Below, one piece after another: positions 40,469 to 49,136 of a stretch of DNA of 64,000 nt (its first letter is position 1; every line of letters begins with the position of its first letter). Below the pieces are notes generated by a model. It searched no databases and had not been told where the DNA came from. It saw only the letters and a list, made by a program, of their open reading frames with translations. The stretch is from Symsagittifera roscoffensis (lineage: Eukaryota; Xenacoelomorpha; Acoela; Convolutidae). A program made the translations under genes and the position numbers. The DNA lies in NCBI RefSeq assembly GCF_963678635.1, contig NC_087064.1, forward strand, positions 74,490,390-74,554,389, given 5' to 3'.

Positions 40469-40874
40469 TTTTAACCCTTGTAAAGAAATCGGAGCGACTT
40501 CTCTGTGCAGTTCGTTTTCTGGGAATGACGCGTCTCGTTTTTCGTTTATACGCCGTCGTTCTTTTCGGATGACTTTTCCGAGATCTACTTCCTCCTCCTA
40601 CTTGCTTTTTGATTGTTTTTCTAACGGTGCTTTTGAGTGCCTGCTTAGGATTTTTTCTTTTTGTTGCAACTTCTATCAGTTCTGAAGCCGCCTGAAGAAG
40701 TAGTTCTTTTCCGATTTTTTTAGCCGCGGCTATCACAAATTTTCGAGCCAGTGGAAGTGCGACTCTTCCTATTCCCAAGGCTAATGCACCGAAGCCACTG
40801 CCTCGTTGTCTATAATGCCCCGAGAAATGTGGTAGGTTTGCTTGGTTGTGGTAATATGAATCCATTTTGATCAA
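40458..40874 (-). CDS. Basic core-like/minor capsid protein (adenovirus pX-like)
   Basis: 138 residues. An N-terminal YRQRGSGFGALA segment, a hydrophobic alanine-rich helix (about 30-70), and a strongly basic C-terminus (KSTVRKTIKKQ, RRVIPRKRTAQR). This is the small core-like protein that stands between the capsid and penton genes in Polintons. It overlaps both neighbours (11 and 4 bases). It probably condenses DNA or links the capsid with it. Confidence 0.7.
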   Translation of the reverse strand: MIKMDSYYHNQANLPHFSGHYRQRGSGFGALALGIGRVALPLARKFVIAAAKKIGKELLLQAASELIEVATKRKNPKQALKSTVRKTIKKQVGGGSRSRKSHPKRTTAYKRKTRRVIPRKRTAQRSRSDFFTRVKNDF

Positions 40875-41764
40875 TTGCTAAACTTTTGAAATTTCAAAGT
40901 CAGAACAACTTTTCCCCCTCCAGCGAAAGGAACAAGTCCTCCAGTTTCTGTGCGCAAGTTCACAGAAATATTGGAAATATTATTGACCAAAAGTTTTTTA
41001 AAATCCAAATTACTAAACACTTTACGATGATTCGGTTCAATTGTACATGCGTAACCGTTTTTCACTCGACGATTTGTATCAATGACTCGTAAAAGGGGTG
41101 CTTTTGTGTCTCCGACTATTTGATAATGAATTATGTCCAGATAAATAAACATAAGCTGAGTACCAGCGCATACATCAACGGGATAGTCAGCAATAAGATC
41201 TTGGGTAGAGAATGTGCTATGTTTCGTGCTTCCTTGTTTGTAACCTATATGATAACCAGTTCCATCTCTGACGCCTTTGAATCCAAGTAGACTAGGAATT
41301 TGCGAGCTTGAAAAAGTTATACCTTCCCAATAATGCAGCCATAAGGAAAGATGTTTGGTTATTGGATCTATTACGTAATCCAATTTCTCTAATTCTGTCT
41401 TTCGACGAATCTCGTCCAGTATTTGATCAATGCTCGTATATTCTCCTTTTGTTATTTTTGCTGTTTCTCCAAGGTAAGGTCTGGAGATCTTGTCTTTCTC
41501 AACTTTCATGCTTGCTATAACCCGATCTTTTTTGTAGTACACAATGTTGTTGTCAGTTACGTTGTTTATCTGAGTAGGGAAGGTAATTTCTGTAACTGCT
41601 ACTCTCCATTCACCTTGCAAATTTATTTCTTCACTCAGGAGATTTTTGAAGTTGGCCAGAGTGTTATCTTTGAAAACGTTCATTGATGCAGATGAAACTA
41701 GGGTAATTGTGAAGGAAGGGGGAACATTATGGGTGAAAAGGCTGTCGGAAGTGCCCTCAGTCAT
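40871..41764 (-). CDS. Minor capsid (penton-like single jelly-roll) protein
   Basis: 297 residues. The N-terminal half has FTITLVSSASMNVF then NLQGEWRVAVTEITFPTQINN, the signature of Polinton penton-type proteins, and the remainder consists of alternating beta segments. No membrane segment. It overlaps the core-like gene by 4 bases (ATGA) and the integrase by 8. It would form the capsid vertices. Confidence 0.75.
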   Translation of the reverse strand: MTEGTSDSLFTHNVPPSFTITLVSSASMNVFKDNTLANFKNLLSEEINLQGEWRVAVTEITFPTQINNVTDNNIVYYKKDRVIASMKVEKDKISRPYLGETAKITKGEYTSIDQILDEIRRKTELEKLDYVIDPITKHLSLWLHYWEGITFSSSQIPSLLGFKGVRDGTGYHIGYKQGSTKHSTFSTQDLIADYPVDVCAGTQLMFIYLDIIHYQIVGDTKAPLLRVIDTNRRVKNGYACTIEPNHRKVFSNLDFKKLLVNNISNISVNLRTETGGLVPFAGGGKVVLTLKFQKFSN

Positions 41765-42977
41765 GATTGTCCTTCTCCAGAACGCGAATTAGTTCAGACT
41801 CGTAAAATTTTCCCTCAATCGGTTCTCTGTTAGAATCAATCAAATTGTATGTTGGGGGATTTCGTGTTGGTATGTCAAAAACTTCAAACACTTCATCGGT
41901 GAACGATTGTTTGTAACCCTTGCGAAAACGTATGTCTACTTTGGCAAGTCTAACATAATCACCAACATAAAGCTTTGGACGTCGAACTAACTTCAAAGAC
42001 TGTTCTGCTCTTAATGAAATCAGGCGAGGAACATCTTTTTTAGTTACTTTATTTGGTGCAAGATTTGTGACACGATTTGTTCTCGAATTAATTGCATTGA
42101 CAAAATCTTGCAATTTGTCAATGTATGAGTAAGTCCATTTATCCTCCAAGTACTTATAAATAAGATTTTTCAAGGAACGGATATTTCTCTCAGCGAATGC
42201 GGACTTTTTCTCGCTCTCTGTGCTATATGTGTTTATGCCTTTCTTTTTACATAATGCTTCGAAGGACCCTTTAAACTCTGTGCCCTTGTCCACCCATACT
42301 TTTTCCGGTTGTTTTGTCGTTATCATTAGTTTGAACGCTTCTGCTGTTGTAGTAGCATAGTTTGATTTCAAGGGTTGCACTCTGAGATAGCGGGACATGC
42401 AGTCAACTGCAACAAGCAGATACTTAACATCATGGTTGTACTGGGCAAGTTTATCAACAAAGGCCAGATCTAATGACCAGATTTCGTCGATATCGTAAAC
42501 TATGACCTTGAGTCGCGGCGTTTTTCGGATCACAGTTCGATATTTCGTGTAAGCAGGTTCAGTATGAAGGAAATGTTTAACTTTCTTTCGCGACAAATTG
42601 CTTGCTTTTATCAAGTTGTTCACACTACCAAATAACGCGGGACCTTTGTCACTGTATTTAGTTTTCAACAATTTTTCTTCAATCTTGGTAATTTTCCCAT
42701 TGTTTCGTTTGCGCCTTCGTCTTTTCTGACGTTGGAGAATCTGAATCGTTATGGGGCGTTCCGTATGAGTCAGAGCCTTCTTCTGACTCTTTTTCACGTT
42801 TTTGGTTTTGGGTTTTTCTATTACCGCTGTGACTTTTTCGTTTGTGTTTTTTACTTCTCTTAAGGTTTGCACTACTTTTTTCCTGCCAAGTGGGCGACGT
42901 TGAGCGGGTTCTTGAGAGTCCGGGTTCTCGTTTCTCTTGAGCGTTAATAGGCGCTGACTGAACCGCCTGTTTGGCAT
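41757..42977 (-). CDS. Polinton integrase (retroviral DDE type)
   Basis: 406 residues. The catalytic triad is D170 (EIWSLDLAF), D230 (VWVDKGTEF) and E263 (FAERNIRSLK). Ahead lie the KYSDKGPALFG and PAYTKYR segments of the N-terminal zinc-free region common to Polinton and Ginger integrases. Residues 1-100 are very basic and low in complexity, and overlap the next gene (42679-42977). The C-terminus has an SH3-like VGDYVRLAKVD. It integrates the element DNA. The frame is complete. Confidence 0.9.
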   Translation of the reverse strand: MPNRRFSQRLLTLKRNENPDSQEPAQRRPLGRKKVVQTLREVKNTNEKVTAVIEKPKTKNVKKSQKKALTHTERPITIQILQRQKRRRRKRNNGKITKIEEKLLKTKYSDKGPALFGSVNNLIKASNLSRKKVKHFLHTEPAYTKYRTVIRKTPRLKVIVYDIDEIWSLDLAFVDKLAQYNHDVKYLLVAVDCMSRYLRVQPLKSNYATTTAEAFKLMITTKQPEKVWVDKGTEFKGSFEALCKKKGINTYSTESEKKSAFAERNIRSLKNLIYKYLEDKWTYSYIDKLQDFVNAINSRTNRVTNLAPNKVTKKDVPRLISLRAEQSLKLVRRPKLYVGDYVRLAKVDIRFRKGYKQSFTDEVFEVFDIPTRNPPTYNLIDSNREPIEGKFYESELIRVLEKDNHD

Positions 42978-43563
42978 TTCGATTTATTACCAGGTTTTCA
43001 TTCAAGTTGAGAGCAGTTAAAATGTTAATGAACGCCGGATTGTGTAATTTTTTCGTTGGTTGTTGTATGTCGTATAAAAATATTGTAGCTTTAAGTCCTG
43101 TTGGTACTTTATCTACATATATCACCTCATTGTCACGGTTTATGGTTACTCTTTCTGAATTTTCTATGATTTCAAGTACGGTTTTTGCTCTAACAAATTT
43201 TTTGTCTTCTAAAACTTGTAACTGTGCTAAAATGCTTTCGGTCTGTCTATTGTGTTTCTCTTCTAGTATTTCGTCTTTAACACGTTCGACCGGTACTTCT
43301 TCATCGTCCGTTAACAGTTTAAGCTGTTCTTGTTGGGGCTCAACATTATCCGTAAATGTTTCCTTCGTTGCAGTAGTCTTACTAGTTTGTGGAGGTAATT
43401 GGGGTCTAAGCCGGTTAAGATAGGACAGTTGAGCATTTTTATGTTTAATATTATTATCATGAAGAACACGTGCAGCATGTGGCTGCTCTTTAACATATAA
43501 GTGTTTCGGAATTAAAATGAATTCTTCAGCAGTCATCATTAAGTTGTGAGGTACTTGAAACAA
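42679..43563 (-). CDS. Polinton protein of unknown function between integrase and ATPase
   Basis: 294 residues starting at ATG 43563. The N-terminal FILIPKHLYVKEQPH segment matches the conserved start of a protein found at this place in Polintons; a middle region is Glu/Leu rich and coiled-coil-like, and the end is Lys/Arg/Ser-rich and probably disordered. It overlaps the integrase by 299 bases in another frame, so the basic ends of two proteins are encoded on the same DNA. Its role is not known to me. Confidence 0.7.
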   Translation of the reverse strand: MFQVPHNLMMTAEEFILIPKHLYVKEQPHAARVLHDNNIKHKNAQLSYLNRLRPQLPPQTSKTTATKETFTDNVEPQQEQLKLLTDDEEVPVERVKDEILEEKHNRQTESILAQLQVLEDKKFVRAKTVLEIIENSERVTINRDNEVIYVDKVPTGLKATIFLYDIQQPTKKLHNPAFINILTALNLNENLVINRNAKQAVQSAPINAQEKREPGLSRTRSTSPTWQEKSSANLKRSKKHKRKSHSGNRKTQNQKREKESEEGSDSYGTPHNDSDSPTSEKTKAQTKQWENYQD

Positions 43564-44507
43564 AAATAAAGTATTTGTCGAACTAAATGGAAGCCTTCTT
43601 TACTCAAAATAATCGCACGTTTTTTGACAACACTGGTTTTTGGAGTTATTAAGTATTTGTATGCTGTCTCGAATCGTTCGATGTTTGCGATTTTAACGGG
43701 TACGTTTCCATTGACTACATTGAGCAAACATTCACAAATAAGTGTTATGATATCACGATTTGAAGTTTTTCTAATTAATCTTCTTAGCTGGTCAGGTTTC
43801 AGTTGTACCATATGCCGCAGAATAGATAAGTTTTCTTTTTCATTTGTGATTGGAGTAGTTTCTGCTTCAGATAAGGCTGATGTACGGGGGTCCAAGTCGA
43901 TTAGAAGATGTCCAAAAGAGTCTCTGGTAGCTAATTCGTAACAGTTTCTCAAAAATTTTGATACATTCAATTGTCTTCCTAAAAGATCTAGTTGCTGAAC
44001 GTCGCGAGGCGATTTGAACAGAATGATGTGTGAAGTGTTCAAATCAATCGTACGCGACCATCGACTTTGTTGAAACAAGTTATGCTTAACATATATTACA
44101 TCTATCCCTCTATGTCTACCCGCTGTCGCTAACCTAACAAATTCCTTGTCATTATAGATGTCTTCACATGAATCATCGAAAACTAGAAGAACATTTTCTA
44201 ATTTTCTCACAGATTCGAATCCGTCGAATTTCATGAACTCCACATTCACTTCGCGAGAAGACACTTTTACTGAGAATGCAGGTTGTATCTCTTTGTAAAG
44301 ATATAGAACGGTTCCAAATTTAGGGTAAAAAGTATTTCCCATCAGAAGTTTCAAAATTAACTCAGTTTTCCCGGATCCTGAAGGTCCCACTATCGCCATA
44401 AAAATTCTTGTCGAAGTATCAATCACTTTATTCATCTTCTTGGATTTGGTAGTACGTAACCAACCAAGCCTGATAAAATCGAGAACCAAACTGACGTTTC
44501 TTCGCAA
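43539..44507 (-). CDS. Packaging ATPase (FtsK/HerA superfamily)
   Basis: 322 residues. Walker A GPSGSGKT at 41-48, Walker B VLLVFDD at 106-112, and an arginine-containing DVIYVKHNLF region downstream. Matches the genome-packaging ATPase of Polintons and adenovirus-like viruses. It overlaps the next gene by 25 bases and the small membrane protein gene by 76. An earlier Met (44507) is used as start because the N-terminal 30 residues lack motifs; the start could also be Met 25. Confidence 0.85.
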   Translation of the reverse strand: MRRNVSLVLDFIRLGWLRTTKSKKMNKVIDTSTRIFMAIVGPSGSGKTELILKLLMGNTFYPKFGTVLYLYKEIQPAFSVKVSSREVNVEFMKFDGFESVRKLENVLLVFDDSCEDIYNDKEFVRLATAGRHRGIDVIYVKHNLFQQSRWSRTIDLNTSHIILFKSPRDVQQLDLLGRQLNVSKFLRNCYELATRDSFGHLLIDLDPRTSALSEAETTPITNEKENLSILRHMVQLKPDQLRRLIRKTSNRDIITLICECLLNVVNGNVPVKIANIERFETAYKYLITPKTSVVKKRAIILSKEGFHLVRQILYFCFKYLTT

Positions 44508-44716
44508 CTTAATTTAGTGAAAGAAAGTTTGAGAATGCAGAAAAGTAGTAAAATTAGAATTACTACCATTTGCGCAACAAAAACTACTTCAGACCTTGGC
44601 AAAGTTACATTGTTACAAAACTTCCATGATTTTTTTTCACTGTTTGTCTCGTTATAAACAAACTCTGTTACTAATGTTGCGTCAGGTTCATCTACTGCTG
44701 TTGTTGCTTCTGACAT
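44432..44716 (-). CDS. Small membrane protein (94 residues), conserved Polinton type
   Basis: Two hydrophobic segments: VFVAQMVVILILLLFCILKL (about residues 45-64) and WFSILSGLVGYVLPN near the C-terminus. The motif WFS-LSG-VGYVLPNP recurs in small proteins next to the ATPase in Polinton-type elements. Probably a virion or host-membrane protein. Overlaps the ATPase by 76 bases in another frame. Confidence 0.65.
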   Translation of the reverse strand: MSEATTAVDEPDATLVTEFVYNETNSEKKSWKFCNNVTLPRSEVVFVAQMVVILILLLFCILKLSFTKLSCEETSVWFSILSGLVGYVLPNPRR

Positions 44717-44853
44717 TTGAGAAACTATTTATTCTACAGACTGTGTTAGACTTTTTCTCTCTGTGAATGAAGCTTGTAAAAAATTAAATTACTTTTGAGA
44801 ACAGTAAAAAATTTCATAACGTGTGAAATCTCTATCATTTATGTCATGCATAT

Positions 44854-45084
44854 CTAAAACAAAGTTTGCTGGGATATTTTCAGTTTTTTGTAGTACATTA
44901 TTTTCTTCACAGTATCCTCTTTCACAATCGTCTTAATCTCATCTGGCAATTCACTGCTGTTTAGATCCATCTGAACTCCTGGCTGACGTTTGGTTACTAA
45001 GACTAGTTCGGGAAGATATACTCCTCGCTTGCTGGCTAACATTCCTGATAAACTTGAATCGCTGGAAGTATACAAATTGATCAA
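44854..45084 (-). CDS. Unknown Polinton frame, possible C-terminal part of the next gene
   Basis: 76 residues, Lys/Ser-rich. It overlaps the 44951-45292 frame and could continue it through a one-base shift. No motif recognised. Confidence 0.35.
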   Translation of the reverse strand: MINLYTSSDSSLSGMLASKRGVYLPELVLVTKRQPGVQMDLNSSELPDEIKTIVKEDTVKKIMYYKKLKISQQTLF

Positions 45085-45292
45085 TAACTGGAAAAAACCT
45101 CTTCAACGTAGACAACTCTTCTTCGGAAATTATTATTTGCTCCTTCCTCTGAACAATTTGGCCACTGCAATCAATACGCTCTATTCTCGTTAATGAAATT
45201 TTAATATCACCATCTGGAGTCATCCACGCACAAAGCATTGAATTTGGTGATAGGTATGTCTCCACTTTCGCTGATCTCTCGCTGTTGTTCAT
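44951..45292 (-). CDS. Unknown Polinton protein, faintly PC4-like
   Basis: 113 residues. The segment DGDIKISLTRIERIDCSG followed by KEQIIISEEELSTL has a beta-turn-beta then helix pattern like the PC4 protein of the cassette, but the similarity is weak. It overlaps the next gene by 86 bases. After about residue 80 the other frame (44854-45084) may be the true continuation. Confidence 0.4.
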   Translation of the reverse strand: MNNSERSAKVETYLSPNSMLCAWMTPDGDIKISLTRIERIDCSGQIVQRKEQIIISEEELSTLKRFFPVIDQFVYFQRFKFIRNVSQQARSISSRTSLSNQTSARSSDGSKQQ

Positions 45293-45776
45293 TTTTCAAC
45301 CAATCATAAAAAACCTTGGTTTTCTTCAGGGCACAATGATTCCTGGAGTTGTAATGTGGAATATGTTTATTGCAACTTGGATAGTTTTTAAAATATAAGT
45401 TTTCAACCCGAGGACAGCCCAAATCATCTAGGTTTTCAATCTTTCGGTCCAAGTACTTGGCCAAAAATTCTGTCTTTTCTTTTCCTTTAGCGTAAAAAAC
45501 GGCACCGGGATTTCTCAGCACAAAACTCTGAAGTATTTGATTCAAGTTTATATAAAGATAATCACCGTTTTCCCAATGGAGACCGTGTAAATAATTTGTT
45601 AACCAGTTGTAAGCTTTTTGTTCAAGCTTTGGTAGTATATTGAAATTCACTGGAGGTAGGAAAATGAGTCGATCGCTGTAGTCTGAAGTTGTTATTGCTA
45701 ATTCTTTAACCACAAAGGCATTTTTCTTGTAACGAAAGCCTTCCACGTCAAGCACAACTGATCTCTCGCCTAACAT
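45207..45776 (-). CDS. Unknown Polinton protein with a VLDVEGF motif (RNase H-fold-like?)
   Basis: 189 residues. It starts near VVLDVEGF and FVVKELAI, then has a CPRVENLYF...CNKHIPHYN...HCAL cluster of Cys and His. Proteins of this kind (D-x-E/Q-GF, KEL, Cys/His cluster) are multi-copy in several invertebrate genomes. The D-x-E start is compatible with a DEDD exonuclease or RNase H-like fold, but a full active site is not proven. Overlaps the next gene by 7 bases. Confidence 0.5.
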   Translation of the reverse strand: MLGERSVVLDVEGFRYKKNAFVVKELAITTSDYSDRLIFLPPVNFNILPKLEQKAYNWLTNYLHGLHWENGDYLYINLNQILQSFVLRNPGAVFYAKGKEKTEFLAKYLDRKIENLDDLGCPRVENLYFKNYPSCNKHIPHYNSRNHCALKKTKVFYDWLKNEQQREISESGDIPITKFNALCVDDSRW

Positions 45777-46204
45777 TCTAGTAAATGATAAACTTCTGGT
45801 TTTTTCAACTTAATGAAAAGGCAGAACGCTATTCCACTCAAATGTCCCAATAAGCTGTTGTTACAGTTCCAGGGCAACATGTAACAGTACGTGGGACCCT
45901 GTTGATAAAATTCGTGTATAAATCCGGCCGCATCGTGCAAAATAGCGTGCAATTGTAAAATTTTAGAATTTTTCAAGTATTTGTCCAAGGAAGAGTTATC
46001 AATACCAATCAAGCCACCATAAGGTCTCAACTTAATTAAAATGTCGTAGTTAAGGTTATCAGAACTAACAAAAAACAGAGAACATGCAGCTAGAAAATAG
46101 TTGCGTCGGTTAGAATTATCAGGATAAGTTTGTTTCAAAGACGTATAAATTTCGTGAATTATTTTCAAATCAATAGGAGTTACTCTGCTTTTTTGCAATT
46201 TCAT
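45770..46204 (-). CDS. Unknown Polinton protein
   Basis: 144 residues. A long hydrophobic-rich segment with HDAAGFIHEFYQQGPTYCYM and LSGIAFCLFIK looks like a folded, perhaps membrane-touching, domain. No family recognised. It overlaps neighbours by 7 and 35 bases, as in a compact viral operon-like block. Confidence 0.5.
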   Translation of the reverse strand: MKLQKSRVTPIDLKIIHEIYTSLKQTYPDNSNRRNYFLAACSLFFVSSDNLNYDILIKLRPYGGLIGIDNSSLDKYLKNSKILQLHAILHDAAGFIHEFYQQGPTYCYMLPWNCNNSLLGHLSGIAFCLFIKLKKPEVYHLLEC

Positions 46205-46739
46205 TATTTATTTTTTCCAACACCTCTCCAACCTGCTGAATTTCAAGCCAGTGGAAATAAAAGTGACCTTGCAAATACCATTTAGTCTCATTAAGATAAC
46301 GGTGGTAAATAATTAAATAAACCACCGGAAGTTTTTTGTATTTTGATAGCTTGTTGAAACATAGACGGATTTTTCTCTCCAAGTCTTTATCAACCCTTTT
46401 TGAGGTAAAATCAAACGAATAGTCGAATACGTTTTCATAATCAGCAAAATTCAAATCGCTCACAGTACCATACTGTTGTTTTGTAGAAATGCACCAAGAG
46501 ATTTGTTGAAGCTCACTCAAATAAAATTGTTCTTTGAAAATTAACTCGTATTCTTTCTTTGAAATTTCCTTTGCCCTTTCGAGGAAGACGACGTAGCGTT
46601 CATTACTAAATTTGAAAAATGAGTTTTTTTCTGCGGTTGAAAACACTCTTAATTGTAAATGCTCATTATCAATATCTTCAGTACACAAAGTTCCCTCTAA
46701 TTTCATTTTTCTTATTTCAAAATTTGTCAAATTTATCAT
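46170..46739 (-). CDS. Unknown Polinton protein
   Basis: 189 residues, charged and aromatic-rich, helical in appearance. No motif recognised. It is the outermost gene on this side of the element, and its ATG at 46739 is 300 bases from C-rich foldback DNA. Confidence 0.5.
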   Translation of the reverse strand: MINLTNFEIRKMKLEGTLCTEDIDNEHLQLRVFSTAEKNSFFKFSNERYVVFLERAKEISKKEYELIFKEQFYLSELQQISWCISTKQQYGTVSDLNFADYENVFDYSFDFTSKRVDKDLERKIRLCFNKLSKYKKLPVVYLIIYHRYLNETKWYLQGHFYFHWLEIQQVGEVLEKINNEIAKKQSNSY

Positions 46740-47040
46740 TTGGTATATTTTGCCCAGAAACGGCCGCCGCCTTTTGAGAGTAATTTCAATTTACTGCCTC
46801 TTCACCATAAAATTTAGGTCAAGTTAAGGAATTAGTTTACTGCTGCCAACAGTTAAGCTACGCTGCCAAAATGGCCGGCGAATTTTTATTATATACCATA
46901 AAAGTCAATTCCCCGTTCACTAACAAATTTCAACTAGGTCGAAAGTTCATTTACCCTAAACAAACATAACAATTAATATGATTCATATAATTAATCAGGA
47001 CCAATAATTAGGACCCCAAAATTTGGAATTAGAAAGATTT
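46740..47040. other. Flank of the Polinton
   Basis: AT-rich, no coding frame. The element's terminal inverted repeat should lie here or beyond, but no match to the 29000-29667 side was found. Confidence 0.3.
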
Positions 47041-47258
47041 TTGTATCGTGTCCCTTGTTGTTAAGCTAAACTTAGCAAGATCCTAAGTAGGGGGTCTTCT
47101 GCTTTTTGGGTGGAAAATCTCTTTCGTTTACAAAATCCTAGGATGAGGGTCCTCCAAAAAATTAAGGACCCCTTTCCTAGGATTTTGCTTTACGTGAGGA
47201 CCCCCCCCCCTTAGGAAGGACCCCCCCCCCCCCCCTTAGGATCCGGGACACGATACAA
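47041..47258. repeat. Foldback element with C-rich core
   Basis: TTGTATCGTGTCCC (47041-47054) and its exact reverse complement (47245-47258) bracket 218 bases containing an inner inverted pair (CAAAATCCTAGGA about 47134 and its complement about 47175) and runs of 10 and 15 C. A miniature inverted-repeat element is likely. Confidence 0.6.
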
Positions 47259-47450
47259 TACTACTGTCACAACTCACAATCAGCTCTGTTTATAGCGAAA
47301 CCTTCGGTCTTTTCAATTTTGCAGCTCAATTTCGAAGCTTAATTTTCTAGCTGAAAACTTTCCACTTTTTTCGTTTTTTTAGCTCAAAAATGAAGCTGAT
47401 ATCACGGTTTTTATTTTTTGAGTTGCTCAACAGAAAATAACCTAAAGTTA

Positions 47451-47650
47451 NNNNNNNNNNNNNNNNNNNNNNNNNNNNNNNNNNNNNNNNNNNNNNNNNN
47501 NNNNNNNNNNNNNNNNNNNNNNNNNNNNNNNNNNNNNNNNNNNNNNNNNNNNNNNNNNNNNNNNNNNNNNNNNNNNNNNNNNNNNNNNNNNNNNNNNNNN
47601 NNNNNNNNNNNNNNNNNNNNNNNNNNNNNNNNNNNNNNNNNNNNNNNNNN
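47451..47650. other. Assembly gap (200 N)
   Basis: The sequence is unknown here; a round 200 N usually marks an unsized scaffold gap. Feature continuity across it cannot be judged. Confidence 0.99.
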
Positions 47651-47769
47651 GAGACAAAAAATATATCAATTTTTTTCTTAAATTTAACATTTTATGAAAC
47701 ATAACACGTAGTAACTACACAAAACAAGAAATGAGATAATTTTGAACAAAATTGTAAATTTCATGAAAA

Positions 47770-47951
47770 ACCCCTCGAAAAAATCCATTATAACCGATTA
47801 TAATCGATTATAATGGATTTTTTTGGGATAAAAAAATATTAGGATTATAATCCATTTTTAATGGATTATAATCGGTTATTTTGTCATTTTATAGATGCTG
47901 ACCATATTATGACAATATAATCGATTGTGATCCATGGGCGCTCGGTGCGGG
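47770..47951 (-). repeat. MITE-like repeat, GTGCGGG end with ATTATAATCGATTATAA core (copy d)
   Basis: Palindromic words (ATTATAATCGATTATAATGG and variants) end at about 47945-47951 with GTGCGGG, the reverse complement of the CCCGCAC end seen at 3678 and 7715. The core word differs (TAATCGATTA in place of AAATCGATTT), so this is a divergent member or a different family sharing the end. Confidence 0.45.
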
Positions 47952-48613
47952 TGCTTTAAAATAGGTGCGAAGCTGTGCTTTACAAACACGAGCAAAAAAC
48001 CGAACAAAGAAGAAGAAAAACTAATAAGTTATGAAAAATAAATGACCTCTACGGAAACTAATCATCGGTCCTCGGACATTTCTGTTTTCCAGTTAGCTTC
48101 CTTAAAAAATTGTGCCGCTGGTGCTTAAAACACCAAAAACAAACGGCAAATGGGAGCTTCAAATTTCATTTAAACACAAATTTTGGATGTAATAATTTGG
48201 AATGTTATAAGCTGAAGGCAACCACACTAATTTGCGTGTAATAAGTAGAAAATTCAAGCCAAACTTTGTATAACTATGCAACTAAGCATTTCAAAAACAT
48301 CGCATAAAAAAATTGAGTAGAACATTTTCTGAAATCGAGTTTTAATCAATACACTGCTATATGAAACAAATAGCTTCTTTCGGCTCATTTGAGGATTAAA
48401 AAAAGCATCAACTGAATTAAATTATTACTAATCAAACGTCAAGCACACGGCATTATACTACCAATGCTACATCCCGCCTTAATATTGTTCCAAAAGTTAC
48501 ACATCCACGTTGTCAAAGGTGTCACGAAATTAGCACTTTAGTTTGCGAGTTATCTTGGAAAAAAGTGGCATTGTAATATCACACTACGATGATGCGCTTG
48601 TTTGAAGACTAAC
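47952..48613. other. Intron or gene flank left of the F-box exon
   Basis: No exon with a plausible acceptor and frame was found on the minus strand here, although the F-box gene should continue in this direction. Confidence 0.4.
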
Positions 48614-48715
48614 CCTCCAGATGCGACTGACTTGTACACAGGAGGCTATGCTCTTCTTGTCGAGGAAGTTCAGAATGTACTTGGAGAGGTAGACAGGCAG
48701 CTCACGCACAAAGTC
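48614..48715 (-). CDS. F-box exon of an F-box protein gene (exon 6 seen; FBXW10-like?)
   Basis: Exactly 34 codons, phase 0 at both sides, from acceptor TTGTAG (48717-48716) to donor GGAGG/GTTAGT. It encodes the F-box pattern FVRELPVYLSKYIL followed by NFLDKKSIASCVQVS and R-W: an N-terminal LP, then a hydrophobic helix and a W-ending helix. F-box proteins recruit substrates to SCF ubiquitin ligase through Skp1. Position after a long N-terminal region resembles FBXW10/CDRT1-type proteins, but the WD repeats expected next are not in the window, so the family is not proven. Confidence 0.75.
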
Positions 48716-48997
48716 CTACAACAGAATAAGGTGTCACTTTTGATACAAATCAGATGAAGTCAAATATGTCACGCAAAAACTCAGCTTGAATCTCAAATTA
48801 ATTTTTCGATTTTTTGTCGTCATTAAGCCTCCAGTTGTGATTTTAAGATCAATTTCATGCTCAATTCCAATAAAAGTTTAATGATATTTGAATGTTTAAA
48901 TAATTTATATTTCTTACATAATCTAGTTAACATGTTGTGCGAATATTCACATTTATGGCAGCTATTTGTTCTGTTTTTAAAAGATGAAAACTCTGAC

Positions 48998-49136
48998 CTT
49001 GAACTTGCTGATTCCGGATGCAGCCGACTGTGAGTATAAGGGGAGTGTGTCTGCTGGCTCCACAGTTCCATCTCCGCCTCCTTTTGTTAGGTGGTGACCT
49101 TGACCACTTCTCCTCGTAGCTGTCTTAACCGCCACT
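48998..49136 (-). CDS. F-box protein gene, exon 5
   Basis: 139 bases, acceptor AATACAG (49138-49137) and donor AAG/GTCAG. It takes one base to complete the codon from exon 4 and ends in phase 0, joining the F-box exon in frame. The encoded segment is Gly/Thr/Lys-rich and likely disordered, ending SGISKFK. The phase fit on both sides supports it. Confidence 0.65.

Larger units (their letters stand above)
29668..46739 (-). mobile_element. Polinton/Maverick (adintovirus-like) element
   Basis: It encodes the diagnostic set: protein-primed family B DNA polymerase, adenain-type protease, double jelly-roll capsid, penton-like protein, adenovirus core-like basic protein, retroviral-type integrase and FtsK/HerA packaging ATPase. 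Nearly all genes are on the minus strand and many overlap by 4-25 bases; two genes in the central cassette are on the plus strand. Terminal inverted repeats were not found: the right side runs into C-rich foldback DNA and an assembly gap. The polymerase has two introns and a frameshift, so this copy is likely an endogenous, at least partly domesticated or decaying one. Confidence 0.9.

Noticed and set aside
48823-49071. 82-residue minus-strand frame as a separate gene
   Set aside because: It is an off-frame reading of exon 5 of the F-box gene and its flanking intron; the phase-compatible frame is the other one.
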